From NCBI GenBank assembly GCA_963966185.1, contig CAWZYM010000200.1, forward strand, positions 62,001 through 126,000: DNA of 64,000 nt, in the 5' to 3' direction. This document shows positions 55,201 to 64,000 of this stretch, piece after piece. The notes beneath the pieces are model-generated. The model was given only the letters and a program-made list of their open reading frames with translations, was not told where the DNA came from and ran no database searches. A program made the translations under genes and the position numbers. Position 1 is the stretch's first letter. Each line of letters begins with the position of its first letter. The DNA comes from Rhabditoides inermis. Its lineage: Eukaryota > Nematoda > Chromadorea > Rhabditida > Rhabditidae.

Positions 55201-57174
55201 CAGACGGTGGCCGAGTGCGTGGTGAACAATTGGATAGCGGAGGGGGTGAGGATGCCCAGGGTGATTGTGAGCGACAGGGGAAAGGAGTTCGAGTGTAAGC
55301 TTTGGGAGGAGGTGGAGAAGCTGCTGGGGGTAGAACACAGGTTCACAAAGGGCTATAATCCACGAGAGAATGGGCTGGTGGAGCGTTTCAATAGAACGCT
55401 GATCAGCATGTTGACGAAGAAGGTGGGAGACGTGCGGGAGTGGGATCGAATGGTGGCGTATTGCACGTACGCATACAACACCACAATGCATGACACTACT
55501 GGAGAGAGTCCTTACTTCATATTGCACGGGAGGGACCCGGTGTGGTTGGGTAAGGAGGGAGACACGAGGCGATCATTCGCGCAAGTGGTGGATGGGGACG
55601 AGTATGTGACGGAGTTGTGTGCACGGATGGCGATAGTCCACCAAACGGTGCGGGAAAAGAGCGAGAAGGAGAGGGAGAGGGTGAAGAAACAGTACGACAA
55701 GAAGGCGGTGAGCAGCGAGAAGCTGCCGGTGGTGGGGGATAGGGTGCTCATGTTTATACCAACGGAGAGACGGGGCAGGGAGTGCGCCAAGCTAATGACC
55801 GAGTGGGATGGACCGTACCGAGTGATCGAGGCTAACGAGCAGTCAGCGCTAGTAATTAGGATCGGGGATGGAAAGGAACCGATTCGAGTACCGCATGACG
55901 TATTGAGAAAAATACCGAGGGAGTGCGTAGAGGAGCTGGAAGGGGAGGGGACGAAAAGGAAACGGAGGGCGAGGAAAGCAAATGCTGTGTTCAGGGTTCG
56001 CGAGACGAGCACGTTGTACCCGGGCAAGGTTTTCGAGAGGGCACTCGAGATGAAGGATGTCGGCGAGGCGGACGGAGGGAAGACGGGGGACGGTCGAAGA
56101 TTCAAGAAGGAGCTGACGCAGGCCATGAAACGGACTCAAGTCAAAAGCTTATGTGAGTTGGCATTGATGGCGGAAGCGGCATTGGGGGGAGGTGCTGACA
56201 GTGACAAGAACATGAGGTTCGCGGTGCTGAGAGGAGACAAGGACGGGACGCACAAGATTGGCGTGAGAGCTTGGACGGCAGCATACGACATGCTGGCCGC
56301 GCTGGATCTCGACATGATGGCCGCGATGCTCAAGAGACTCGCAGACGACGTGACGTTCAAATGGAAAGGAGGGGATGGAGGGACGGCGGCGAGCACCGGA
56401 GCCAACATCGTGTTGCAAGCGATGCGCGATAACGGAGAGAGGAGGGATATCGAGGTGACGGTATTGACATCCGGAGGGAGGTTGGAGCACCTTGGACGGG
56501 TTCTTGACCACCAAGTCAAGACGGAGGGATATGGGGCGCTGGAGGCATGGACCAAGGAGGAGAGCGCGACCACGACAGCGTTGTTGATTTTGCCGGCGCG
56601 CGCGGGGGAGTGGCAGAAGAGAGCAGACGAGAAGATGGCAGTTCCGGCTGGCAGGAAGGTCATTGTGGCGGCGCCACCGATGGATGCCAAGGAACTGGAG
56701 AGCGAAGAGCTCTGGATCGAGTGGAAGTTAGTCAAGGAGTGGCTGGCGACCCAAGAGGGAGTGGAGACCAGTTGGCAGGTGCTGAATACAGCGCATTTGC
56801 GGGCTGTCAAGTGCCCGACCGGAGGTTTTGGTCCCTGCACCAACGAATCGAAAGGCTTTCCGACAAGGGAGGAATTGCATCACTACGCCCGACTGCTCAA
56901 GGACTGGTTGGCCGACGTCGTGGAGCTTAAACTGAAGGAGAGGAAGGAGCGCGAAGAGGAGGGACCGCCAGAGAGGAAGAGGCGGAGCGACGGAGGGATC
57001 GCCGGAGGACGCGGAGGAGGAGGAGTCGGAAACCGGGGACGCGGAGCGGGCAACGATTGGGGACGCGGAGGCGGTTTTGGAGGGCGAGGACGACAGTTCG
57101 GAGGATTCGGCAACTGGGGAGAGGCCAGGAACCGCGGCAGCAGCACCGGCGGACAGGGGAGAGAGAGATTTTAA
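52081..57174 (+). CDS. pol: Gypsy polyprotein with RGG-tailed extension, copy C (1,697 aa)
   Basis: Full-length frame with the same domain order and catalytic residues as copy B: CCHC 34-47, DTG 128-130, YIDD 559-562, RNase H D714/E756/D781/D824, integrase D1005/D1065/E1101, GPY 1244-1246, extension 1300-1697 with Gly/Arg tail. One private change replaces Val with Met just before the HDTTGESP block. That the extension stays open and nearly unchanged in A, B and C shows it is part of the element, not a local fusion. Confidence 0.9.
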   Translation: MVCGIGDTDGKGNGGGALVGHRSGGNKGDSTFRCHNCGGANHRSSQCTSPRGVLSSSKPATQDPGQARTKKAYMVTKGAEKGTEASCKEGDVKKKGDGESAVEPGRVVGCECRVEAEIIGAKCEVILDTGAMVSVIGKERWEQLKGEGNDKWRSVEGERVRIANASGVMMETVEQVEVEVCFTGTTPTKIVMQVVDASGGDILMGTNTLQHVGMNMSFGQKSFKAFNNEVDQAEKVTEEGIVRAEKRVYIPPWQGKRIEVKGEGEGEMILWSNQKGIESGLCRVSNGVSSVLVENRTGDPIRIKKGEEIGRWTTEEWRDTGGEKREGDGDMLGAGQGKEWKGEERADEIMRRVKGEEGIGQSMASNMDWAKLRRMIGRYSSSFALSEKELGTTDLVVHEIDTGVSAPIRQRGRQVPMALKAEVRKILDDLLRREVIEKSQSPWASPVVLVKKKDGSLRFCVDYRRVNEVTKQDAYPLPHIDSMLANLRGKRVFSTMDMHSGYWQVKLSPEAREKSAFTTEGGLYAFRVLPFGLSTSPATYQRLMDNVLGELLGSEVMCYIDDIIVATESVERHFEVLEQVFRALEGAHLMMKPEKCAFLKGEVEFLGHVVDGEGVHMDAAKVKKVWEYRRPENVGDVRTFLGMVSYNRKFILDFAKIAKPLHELTGKGKKWEWGDAQEKAFTRLKEKIAAAPVLAQPDIERAVSGERPFHMYTDASTEGLGAVLSQEGDDGYHHPIYFASKALKKAERNYYVGDLEALAIVTALRQFKRFIMGAKTIVYTDHKPLCTLLKGTEMAGRLWRWALEVQSYALEIRYVEGKANGVADALSRGDPGCKGADDQSQAADANTTGLTTVVGAVRVRGKEEGEWTVNLREDEEWETLRRTVEKGDSRKVNVEGWKLNADEFVVLEGVLCRVDEDGTPTVVVPKSARKGLVMEAHRGLLAGHFNRYKVNRSLKRQFFWPGMRRDVGKWIAECGKCVVVNASERLIPPLKQIMTGEPFEIVHVDVLEMGRSNQGNRYLVCVVDQFSKLAGAYPTRDKTAQTVAECVVNNWIAEGVRMPRVIVSDRGKEFECKLWEEVEKLLGVEHRFTKGYNPRENGLVERFNRTLISMLTKKVGDVREWDRMVAYCTYAYNTTMHDTTGESPYFILHGRDPVWLGKEGDTRRSFAQVVDGDEYVTELCARMAIVHQTVREKSEKERERVKKQYDKKAVSSEKLPVVGDRVLMFIPTERRGRECAKLMTEWDGPYRVIEANEQSALVIRIGDGKEPIRVPHDVLRKIPRECVEELEGEGTKRKRRARKANAVFRVRETSTLYPGKVFERALEMKDVGEADGGKTGDGRRFKKELTQAMKRTQVKSLCELALMAEAALGGGADSDKNMRFAVLRGDKDGTHKIGVRAWTAAYDMLAALDLDMMAAMLKRLADDVTFKWKGGDGGTAASTGANIVLQAMRDNGERRDIEVTVLTSGGRLEHLGRVLDHQVKTEGYGALEAWTKEESATTTALLILPARAGEWQKRADEKMAVPAGRKVIVAAPPMDAKELESEELWIEWKLVKEWLATQEGVETSWQVLNTAHLRAVKCPTGGFGPCTNESKGFPTREELHHYARLLKDWLADVVELKLKERKEREEEGPPERKRRSDGGIAGGRGGGGVGNRGRGAGNDWGRGGGFGGRGRQFGGFGNWGEARNRGSSTGGQGRERF

Positions 57175-57209
57175 GAGCATGAGGGCATGCTGACGGAAGA
57201 GAGGGGAAA

Positions 57210-57698
57210 TGTGAATTATGTTGTCCCGTTTATAACAATTTAGAATTTGTATGACCCAATGATAATTGTAAGATTACGGTCTGTTTTCTAGTATTTTCTA
57301 TTTGTTGTTGTTTTGTGGCCAGTGTGGTGGTCTGGCGTGGAGCTGAGTGCTCGCGGATATTTGTGTTGTTTTGGTAGAGAGTTATAGATAGCTGTTTGAG
57401 ATATAGACCGTGTTAGGGTCGCAGGTTGTCGTTTGCGTTGCGTTGATTGGAGTTTTGTTGTCGAGTGTTTCCATTGATTGATATATAAACTTTGTATTGC
57501 ATTCGTGTTCTTGTTTTGCTGTGACTCTTCGCGAGTGTATTGATTTCCGGTTGTGTTCCCGGTGGATACTTGGAACTATTGATTGGTGGGGGTGCCTGTG
57601 CGCGGACGGCCAGGTGCACGAAGGGTGACAAATAGTGTGACGTGGACGGTTGCACTATTTTGATTTGGTGGAACGGAAATTGACTGTTGAGGAGCAAC
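57210..57698 (+). repeat. Gypsy LTR5 (489 bp)
   Basis: 3' LTR of copy C, followed by TGTCGACGCTCG exactly as LTR3 is. Confidence 0.93.
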
Positions 57699-58524
57699 TG
57701 TCGACGCTCGTCGCTTGACCACCGTTAAAACGCCCATGCGAAAACGTATACTCGCGGTTCCCATCGCCCCAACCGTTCTCCCCGCCATTCACCGCGTATT
57801 GTCTCCGCTACTGCGCAGTAACCGGCGTTGACTGAGTATTAGCTCCGCCCACACAAACGTTTCGCAAATACGTTTATTTCGAAACGTTTACCTAAAATCC
57901 CTTATTCCCCAGTCGCCTATCACTCCTTTTATTATTTATTATTTACCGACCATTTTCCCGTCTTTATCGAAAGCGATACGTTTTATTGAACGTTTCTCGC
58001 ACGTATCTCTTGCCACACTATTACGTTTCGCAATCCGTTTCGCAATCCGCAATCCGTTTCGCAATCAATTAATCCATTGTCGTCTCTTTCCGCTTACCCG
58101 CACCCTTTTTGAATCCATATAAATCTAACCTCTTACCTCTTCTCTCTTCTTCGCGCATTTGCGTCCCGTGTCGTTCCCCGCGTCGTTGCCGCTCCCGTAT
58201 CGCCCCTGTGTTCATCGTCTACTCGTCTCGCTTCAGAACTTGGGTCCGTCCGTGGGACCCGCCATCATCCAGCCCAAGAAGAGCCGTCCCAAGTACCCCG
58301 TCATCAAGGAGTCCGCCCCAAGGAGATCCCCCAGGAGGCCAGTCGTGCCCCCTAGCCGTGAGTCCCCTCTCTCCCATATTCACGTGTTTGTGTTTCCCAT
58401 TGGTGCCTCTTCCCCGTCTCACTTTCTCGCCCGTACTCGGGTTCGTCTCCCCTCCTCCCAGTCTCAGACAGAGGATTGTCTGAGTTCCCCCCTCGTGTGA
58501 GAGAACCCCCCCTTTCTCTCTCAC
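57699..58524 (+). promoter_or_regulatory. Second copy of BEL promoter and leader region
   Basis: Offset 19,193 from 38506-39331. The TATAAA box is at 58118-58123. It differs visibly at 58160 (T for G). Confidence 0.5.
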
Positions 58525-58760
58525 ACGTACCCCTCTTCCTCAATTATTCGATAGTAGCATTCATTTGGGTTCATCGATTGTTTCTGTTTCTGGTACGTCA
58601 TTGTTCCAATAGTCGATTGCTTATTTATCTCGTGTGAGATTATTTCATTTGGTGTGCCGCGCTCTTCCTGCGTGAAGTGCGTCAGTGTGAATTGGGAATA
58701 AACGACTTGTGCCCAACCTTGCCTTGCGATTAACTGTGCGGACAACTGCATGGTGCATCG
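58525..58760 (+). repeat. 236 bp direct repeat, left copy in D2
   Basis: Copy of 39332-39567; its partner is 60215-60450. Confidence 0.92.
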
Positions 58761-60198
58761 GCCGGGATAGGGGTGCGGCGCGCGTGCAGCTGATAAGATA
58801 AGCGAAAGTGGGCGGAGCGAGCCTCCCCACACACAACAATAGACGTTTCGAGAACGCATCATTTTGGCTGTGGTTTGCGTGAGTGGATCGCGGCGCGGCG
58901 GCTCGGCTGGATGCGAGCTGGGGCTGCGGAGGTTGCGGCGCGACAACGACGACATCAAGTGGTTCGAGGAGGGCGTCAAGGAGGCATAGGAGACAAAGGA
59001 GCAACGAGGAGGTGAGGTATCCCATGGTAATTTATTACCAATAAGTCTGTGAAATAACCAACAAGGTATTCACATAACAAGGTTTTATTGCAACAACATT
59101 AAAACATAGCAAGAGGTTTGTAGAGGTTCTAGGTACTTGAGGTAGACGAACTTGAGGTTGAAGCGCTGGAGGTTGCGGAACTTGATCTTGAGGTTGGTGA
59201 GCTGGTGGTTGCAGTGCTTGATCTTGAGGTTGGAGGGGTGGAGGTTGGAGAGCTTCTTAGCGGTGGGGGAAGAAGCGGTTGTTGCCGTTGCTGCGGTTGA
59301 TGGTGCGATCTCCAGGTCGCTGGACGATCACGACATCGAAATGGCTAAGATCCCAGGTGCCATCCGAGTGTTGCTTGACTCCCAGGTCGAAGAGCTCCCC
59401 CGCGTACACGTTCAGGTCCTCCTCGGTAGCCGGGAATTGTACCGGACACAACGAAGCCGTGTGTCCTCCTCCGCCGCAGAATTTGCAACGGCCGTTGATG
59501 GGGCGTTTGCACGGCTCGTCCTCGAGGTGCTTGTTGCCGCACATTCGGTGGTAGTTGCACTCGCGCATCTTGAACAGTCGCGTCAGCCAGTTGTTGTACA
59601 CATCGCAGCTTTCTTGGTAGTGGCGACCTCCACATAGGTTACACTCATTCTTGTCCTTCTTGGCGGCCGAGGGTCCAGGGGTCTTCTTCGGTTCTCCCAG
59701 CAACTCGAACGGGTTGGAATTCACGGACACGAGGCGGCGGGGAGCCGGCTGGGACGACGGGGAGCGCCTCTTGCGGGTCTCCAAGGTGGAGTGGACGGGG
59801 CTGCTCTGCGGGGACGGCGTGACAGACCACGGACTGGCGCGACGGTATGCCCGGCTCGAGGATGGCGCGTCCTTAATGACGGACGTTAGACACGGTTCAT
59901 AATGGTTGATATTTTTGTGACGCATCACGAATATACACCGGTTGATTCAAGGTAACAATTTGATACAAACCAAAAACAAAAAAAGGGCGAAGGTTACCTG
60001 GTTGTCGCGGTTGTTGGTGGGCGTTTGCGGGCGAGAATGGTTGTTCGTCGCGGGGTTCATGGCCTGGGTCTGGAAAAGGTCATTAGTTTCGGTTACGAAC
60101 AAACAACAAAACAACCAAGAAGGTAGTTTTACCTTGGGGTTCTGCTGGTTCTGGTTTGACGGAGTCTCGGTTCCGTCGACTTCTTCCATGATGACATC
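58761..60198 (-). pseudogene. Inverted third-ORF fragment, D2 copy
   Basis: Copy of 39568-41005 at offset 19,193. Exon 5 runs from about 59871 to the stop at 59257 with the same three zinc-knuckle blocks. No plus-strand partner exists in D2 because D2 ends in gag. Confidence 0.75.
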
Positions 60199-60214
60199 CC
60201 GTACCCCTCTTCCT

Positions 60215-60450
60215 ACGTACCCCTCTTCCTCAATTATTCGATAGTAGCATTCATTTGGGTTCATCGATTGTTTCTGTTTCTGGTACGTCATTGTTCCAAT
60301 AGTCGATTGCTTATTTATCTCGTGTGAGATTATTTCATTTGGTGTGCCGCGCTCTTCCTGCGTGAAGTGCGTCAGTGTGAATTGGGAATAAACGACTTGT
60401 GCCCAACCTTGCCTTGCGATTAACTGTGCGGACAACTGCATGGTGCATCG
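60215..60450 (+). repeat. 236 bp direct repeat, right copy in D2
   Basis: Copy of 41022-41257. Confidence 0.92.
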
Positions 60451-60518
60451 CAGCCTAACCGAACGAATCCACATCGCCAACTACTACTTGAACCACCGCC
60501 TCACAGCTTATCGCCAAG
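60441..60518 (+). CDS. BEL coding leader exon, D2 copy
   Basis: Copy of 41248-41325 with the same GTAAGA donor at 60519. No downstream acceptor from this element remains in the window, so it is orphaned. Confidence 0.35.
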
Positions 60519-60591
60519 GTAAGAACACCTGAACCTAACAACCACTGATCATTATCCACTCTTTATTAAAACATCAAAAATAACAACAATC

Positions 60592-62037
60592 ATGAGTAAG
60601 GACGGCTCTGCAAACGTGTCGTTCGAAGACGACGGCGACCTGACCGATGAGTCGCACAGCCCGATCACCACGCTCCTGAAATTAGAGATTGCTCGACCTG
60701 CCACTCTGATCACCACCACTCACTCCAAGAACTTCAACCGCGTACTCGACAAATTCTATGATACCTTCGATACCAATAACACTCGCGTTGCAATCAAAAC
60801 TATCATGATTTCCGCTTTCAAGGAGTTCGAGAACATGACCACTGCCTATACACACACCATGGAGCGCATCAACCGCGCCTCGCTCACTGACGAGACGCGC
60901 AACAAGTACAAAGAAGACCTGCGCAAATTCGCCATGGAGAGAACCACCTTTGAGGAGGCGCGAGTGACATTCGCACAAATGCAAAACACATCCGACGTTT
61001 GGCTAGACCAATACAACAACCTAGAGCACAACCACACCAACCCTCAGAACAGCTCCGACGTCGACGCCCTGCACGCCGAGCACCCTGACGGCGACGAGCT
61101 CCTCATGGATGACTCCGCACCGGCCAGACAGCCCACCCTCCAACACGTCGAGCCGAACCTGAACCTCAGTCTTGATTCCACCCCTCCTACCGTTCCCATG
61201 CGTCGCTCCGAGGAGACTCGACTGTCCTCGCTGCACTCGCGGCCCTCGCCGAGTCCCAGGCCGCGCCAGCTAACCGCGCTCGAACGTACGGATCCTGAAA
61301 ACATTAATCATCGATACTCCAACTACAACCAGAACATGCAGAACTTCTCTCCTGGGCCCCTGCAATACAACTCGCCCTTCGCGAAAACCAACATCCAGCA
61401 CCCCAACAACAACCAGTTCAACCCTTTCCACACCAACCAGCACAACCAGTTCGAAACCCCCAACTTCTCCAACCCGCAGTACTCTACCCCGCGCACCTCC
61501 GACACGGTTCCGAACGTGCCGAGACAGAAACATATGTTCCGAGTGAATATGAAACACATGAACTTGCCGCAGTTTGACGGCTCGCAATCGTCGTTTGATG
61601 ACTTCTGGGACCTGTTCGTACCGCTTGTTCATGACCAAACCGATCTGGACAAGGCTCAAAAAATGTACATCCTGGTCAATCAAATCACCGACAAATCCAT
61701 TCTACAGCACTTGCCCAAAAACGCGGCCAACTACGATGCTGCCATCGAAACCCTCACGGACCGCTACCGTAACCCCCTTCAAATTCAGCAAAAAGTTTGG
61801 AACATGCTGAATGAGATTCAGCAGTCCAATGATGACCCCAAATCTTGCCGCGCAACATTCGAACGTGTACGCGCAGTCGTGAACATGGGCGCGAGACACA
61901 GTGACATCAACGCAACCTCCTCGTCTCTTGTGACCCTCGCGCAAGGTTTCATCATCACCAAATTCCCCGTGCGCATCCAAAAGAAAATCAAAAAACAAGT
62001 TCTCGAATGGGAAGAGGCGAAAGTACCCATCACTATC
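60592..62037 (+). pseudogene. gag: BEL/Pao Gag, 3'-truncated D2 copy
   Basis: Matches 41399-42844, covering the N-terminal region, linker and most of the DUF1759-type domain. The frame then runs into non-homologous sequence after KVPITI and ends at 62136 with 32 unrelated residues. The zinc knuckles are absent. The breakpoint joins gag to the last exon of the minus-strand MULE gene. Confidence 0.92.
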
Positions 62038-62282
62038 TTCGATAACACTTCCATCGCTATCCTCATCTCCGGTCGGCATCCACCCGGAAGCTGCAATACA
62101 GACGTGATCAATTTAGATATGTCAGTTTGCAACTGACTGTTCGTGCGATCGATCGTTGCCCACAGCTTCCACCCGTGTCGATGCTTGCAACAAACACCAG
62201 CTTCATTCACCGCACAGTCGCAGGAAACGGATGTGGGACACACTCCGCAGACCGGACAGTGCATGCGATTCTGCATTTACGA

Positions 62283-62314
<32 letters not shown>

Positions 62315-62843
62315 ACCTGCTTGCCACAGGCGCATTCGCCTATCACACTGATCGTGTAGTGTCTCCCACTAGTGGAAGACTGCACTGTCCACTGTGTTCC
62401 GTCGTCATTCTCCTATATATATTTTTTTACGAAGCAACGAAATGTGAAAGCACCTTGAACTTGGTGTGTTTGCTGTACTGGTCCAGTGCAGTACGGTGAT
62501 AGTGGATGTTGCGAGAACGGCGGTAGTTGCCCGTAGATAGGCCGCGAGTATCCTGAAATACAATTATTATCAAACACCAATAATTGCACGATTCCAATTG
62601 AATGCTTACCGCGACTTCGCGTGATCGAGCCATGGAAGCAACACTCTCGACAAGCACGTGAATCACGCCGTCGAGTCTGCTGTTCTGGCTGTTTCCGAGA
62701 TGAGATACCTTCAGAGTGTTGTGCCACCGCTCGACAAGCATATTTGTGTTGAATAGTTCACTACGCCTGAAGAATGCCGCCCACTCCTCTTCTCGACCGA
62801 TCAGTCTCTGTAATCGACAAACGTGAAAGCGGTAAAAAAAAAT

Positions 62844-62908
<65 letters not shown>

Positions 62909-63950
62909 CTCACCTGCCGGACATACTCGTCCGTCTCCTTAGCTGCTTGTGCGATCTGTCTCTCTATGTCGGATGCTGTCGCCATCGCTCCACTCTCCAT
63001 CATACAATGCAACACATGCAGCAGATTCGTTCTCACTCGGGTATACTTTCCCAAGTTCGACTCCTGCTGGAGATTCCGCATCAGCTTCTTAATTTCATTC
63101 CGTGCTCCCGCGTAATCGCTGTCCTGCTCCTTCACGTTCCACTTTGTTCGCATCCACTCAGACACTGCCTTCTTGTTGTGCCAGTTGCACAACAGTTTCT
63201 TAGGATTCTCCGTCCACGCTCCAGCAAATGATCCGCATACACCATTGTAGATGGTGTTCACGTCGTCCGTCATAACACAGCGAGGAGCGAATCGGGGGAA
63301 AAGACTTTTCAGAACATCAAAGAATTGCCGGCAAGTCTCAGTAGGAAACGTGCGAGAGATGGCGAATCCGCAGGGGACGCCTCTTCCGTTGTCATCGATA
63401 CAAAGTAGAGTCAACAGTTGTAGAGAGTATCGAGAAACACAATGTGTTTCATCGGCAGCGATTCCCCTCTTATGATACTTCTTGATCATCTCCAACTGCT
63501 GTGGGGTGAAAATGACGATGAACAGCCCGGCTCCCATGTCATCGGTGGCTGGCTCATAGACCCGAAAGCCGCGTCCCGCCCTGCGTACCTTCTCGTCCTC
63601 TTCAAACGCCTTCTGCACGCTCACGAGGTCAATGCCATCTCTCCTGAAATTCACAGAAAATGAAAAAAAAGAGTTAATGCATGTATGACTCACCGGTATG
63701 CCGCATTGCCATACAGATTCCACGCATTCCAAACATCTCCGGGTGTGAGATAGTAAAATCTGCTGTTCTTGTTGTTGTGTTCTTTGTGGTAGTTCTTCAC
63801 AATCCGAGACACTTTCTGTCCCTCATCCACTTTGCCCGCAAGAATTCGCAGCTCATCTTCTGAGAGGCGAGTGAACGCAGCGTTCTCGCGATGTCCGATG
63901 TGATCAGTGCAATAGGTCACTTCCACTGACCCATCGGCAGAATAGGTCGC
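62038..63950 (-). CDS. MULE-type transposase gene with SWIM finger, partial at both ends
   Basis: Minus-strand exons: 63950-63694, 63643-62914, 62807-62610, 62552-62454, 62391-62317 and 62270-62038 (cut). Five short introns (50, 106, 57, 62, 46 bp); donors GTGAGT or GTAAGC except one weak GTGCTT; all phases agree. The N-terminal exon has a Cys/His pair (YCTDHIGH) and LSEDELRILAGKV, as in animal MULE proteins. The second exon carries the MULE transposase core: AADETH, then FPRFAPRCVMTDD (the second Asp), and CNWH. Exon 3 has NTNMLVERWHNTLK (candidate catalytic Glu). Exons 5-6 form a SWIM-like finger (CACG, CPVCGVC, CDC, CKH). The 5' end lies beyond 64000 and the 3' end is destroyed by the duplication breakpoint. 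Terminal repeats are not visible. It could be a Mutator-like element gene or a domesticated host gene. Confidence 0.75.
62283..62311. repeat. (CT)n tract within a MULE intron
   Basis: On the minus strand it reads GA repeats starting directly after the GTGAGT donor at 62316. Confidence 0.9.
62848..62910. repeat. (GA)n tract within a MULE intron
   Basis: On the minus strand it reads CT repeats within a few bases after the GTGAGT donor at 62913. Interrupted by TA steps near 62856-62862. Confidence 0.9.
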
Positions 63951-64000
63951 CTGCAACTAGTATTGAGTAGTGCCCGGGGGTACGCCTAGTATTCATACTC

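Larger units (their letters stand above)
50925..57698 (+). mobile_element. Ty3/gypsy LTR retrotransposon copy C (frames intact)
   Basis: LTR4 (50925-51413), gag, pol, LTR5 (57210-57698), 6,774 bp. The flanks are the same as those of the A-B dimer (satellite left, BEL promoter right). The sequence is a mosaic: gag variants as in copy A, RT/linker variants (KGTEM, RGKEE) as in copy B, an integrase silent site as in A, and a private Met (TTMHDT). Confidence 0.95.
49271..62037 (+). repeat. Segmental duplication, copy D2
   Basis: Second copy of 21690-42844 with one gypsy element instead of two and without the foldback element. Few substitutions are visible (for example GACATTG near 49856, CATTTGCG at 58159, ACAATGCATG in integrase). 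The right end is abrupt at 62037, inside BEL gag on one side and a MULE exon on the other. Confidence 0.93.

Overview
The window is metazoan nuclear DNA built almost entirely of repeats. The evidence is a BEL/Pao retrotransposon (a lineage known only from animals), a Ty3/gypsy retrotransposon, a CR1/jockey-like LINE remnant, a MULE-type transposase gene with 50-106 bp GT-AG introns, a 49-copy satellite array and many (CT)n/(GA)n tracts. I cannot name the species. I see no tRNA, rRNA, CRISPR or bacterial-type operon.

Layout. 1-3665: near-perfect 3.7 kb palindrome with a ~24 bp spacer. Its right arm runs into a decayed LINE reverse transcriptase (3140-4060), and its outer edge is a poly-C/poly-G run inside that RT. 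4196-4645 (-): a compact three-exon small gene with a CxxC...CxxC protein, not recognised. 4943-6370: decayed relative of the foldback element described below. 6479-7355: (CT)n clusters and a GC-box-like minisatellite. 7390-23343: satellite array of 49 monomers (~316 or ~325 bp) with nested higher-order periods of 5, 7 and 15 monomers. 23344-38505: two Ty3/gypsy copies in tandem sharing the middle LTR (LTR-int-LTR-int-LTR). The first copy (A) is interrupted in pol by a 2,101 bp foldback element with a TA target duplication. 38506-49265: BEL/Pao region with promoter/leader, an inverted fragment of a zinc-knuckle gene between 236 bp direct repeats, gag, pol, and a third, multi-exon zinc-knuckle ORF on the plus strand. 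49271-62037: second, shorter copy of 21690-42844 (five satellite monomers, one gypsy copy, BEL leader and partial gag). It ends abruptly inside the last exon of a MULE transposase gene on the minus strand (62038-63950, 5' end outside the window).

How the parts relate. The region has grown by tandem duplication (unit 21690-49265, then 49271 onward), LTR-LTR recombination and unequal exchange in the satellite. Copies differ by only a few bases, so these events are recent. The gypsy copies B and C keep full gag and pol reading frames. Their pol carries a long C-terminal extension of unknown fold ending in an RGG-rich tail. The BEL copy has one frame break in a T8 run. The most interesting candidate system is the BEL element's third gene: a coding leader exon with a GTAAGA donor just upstream of gag joins in frame to an acceptor just downstream of pol, followed by four more short introns and a zinc-knuckle exon. 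This would be a spliced, env-position, non-envelope gene in a BEL/Pao element. It survives only as two complementary fragments, one plus and one minus.
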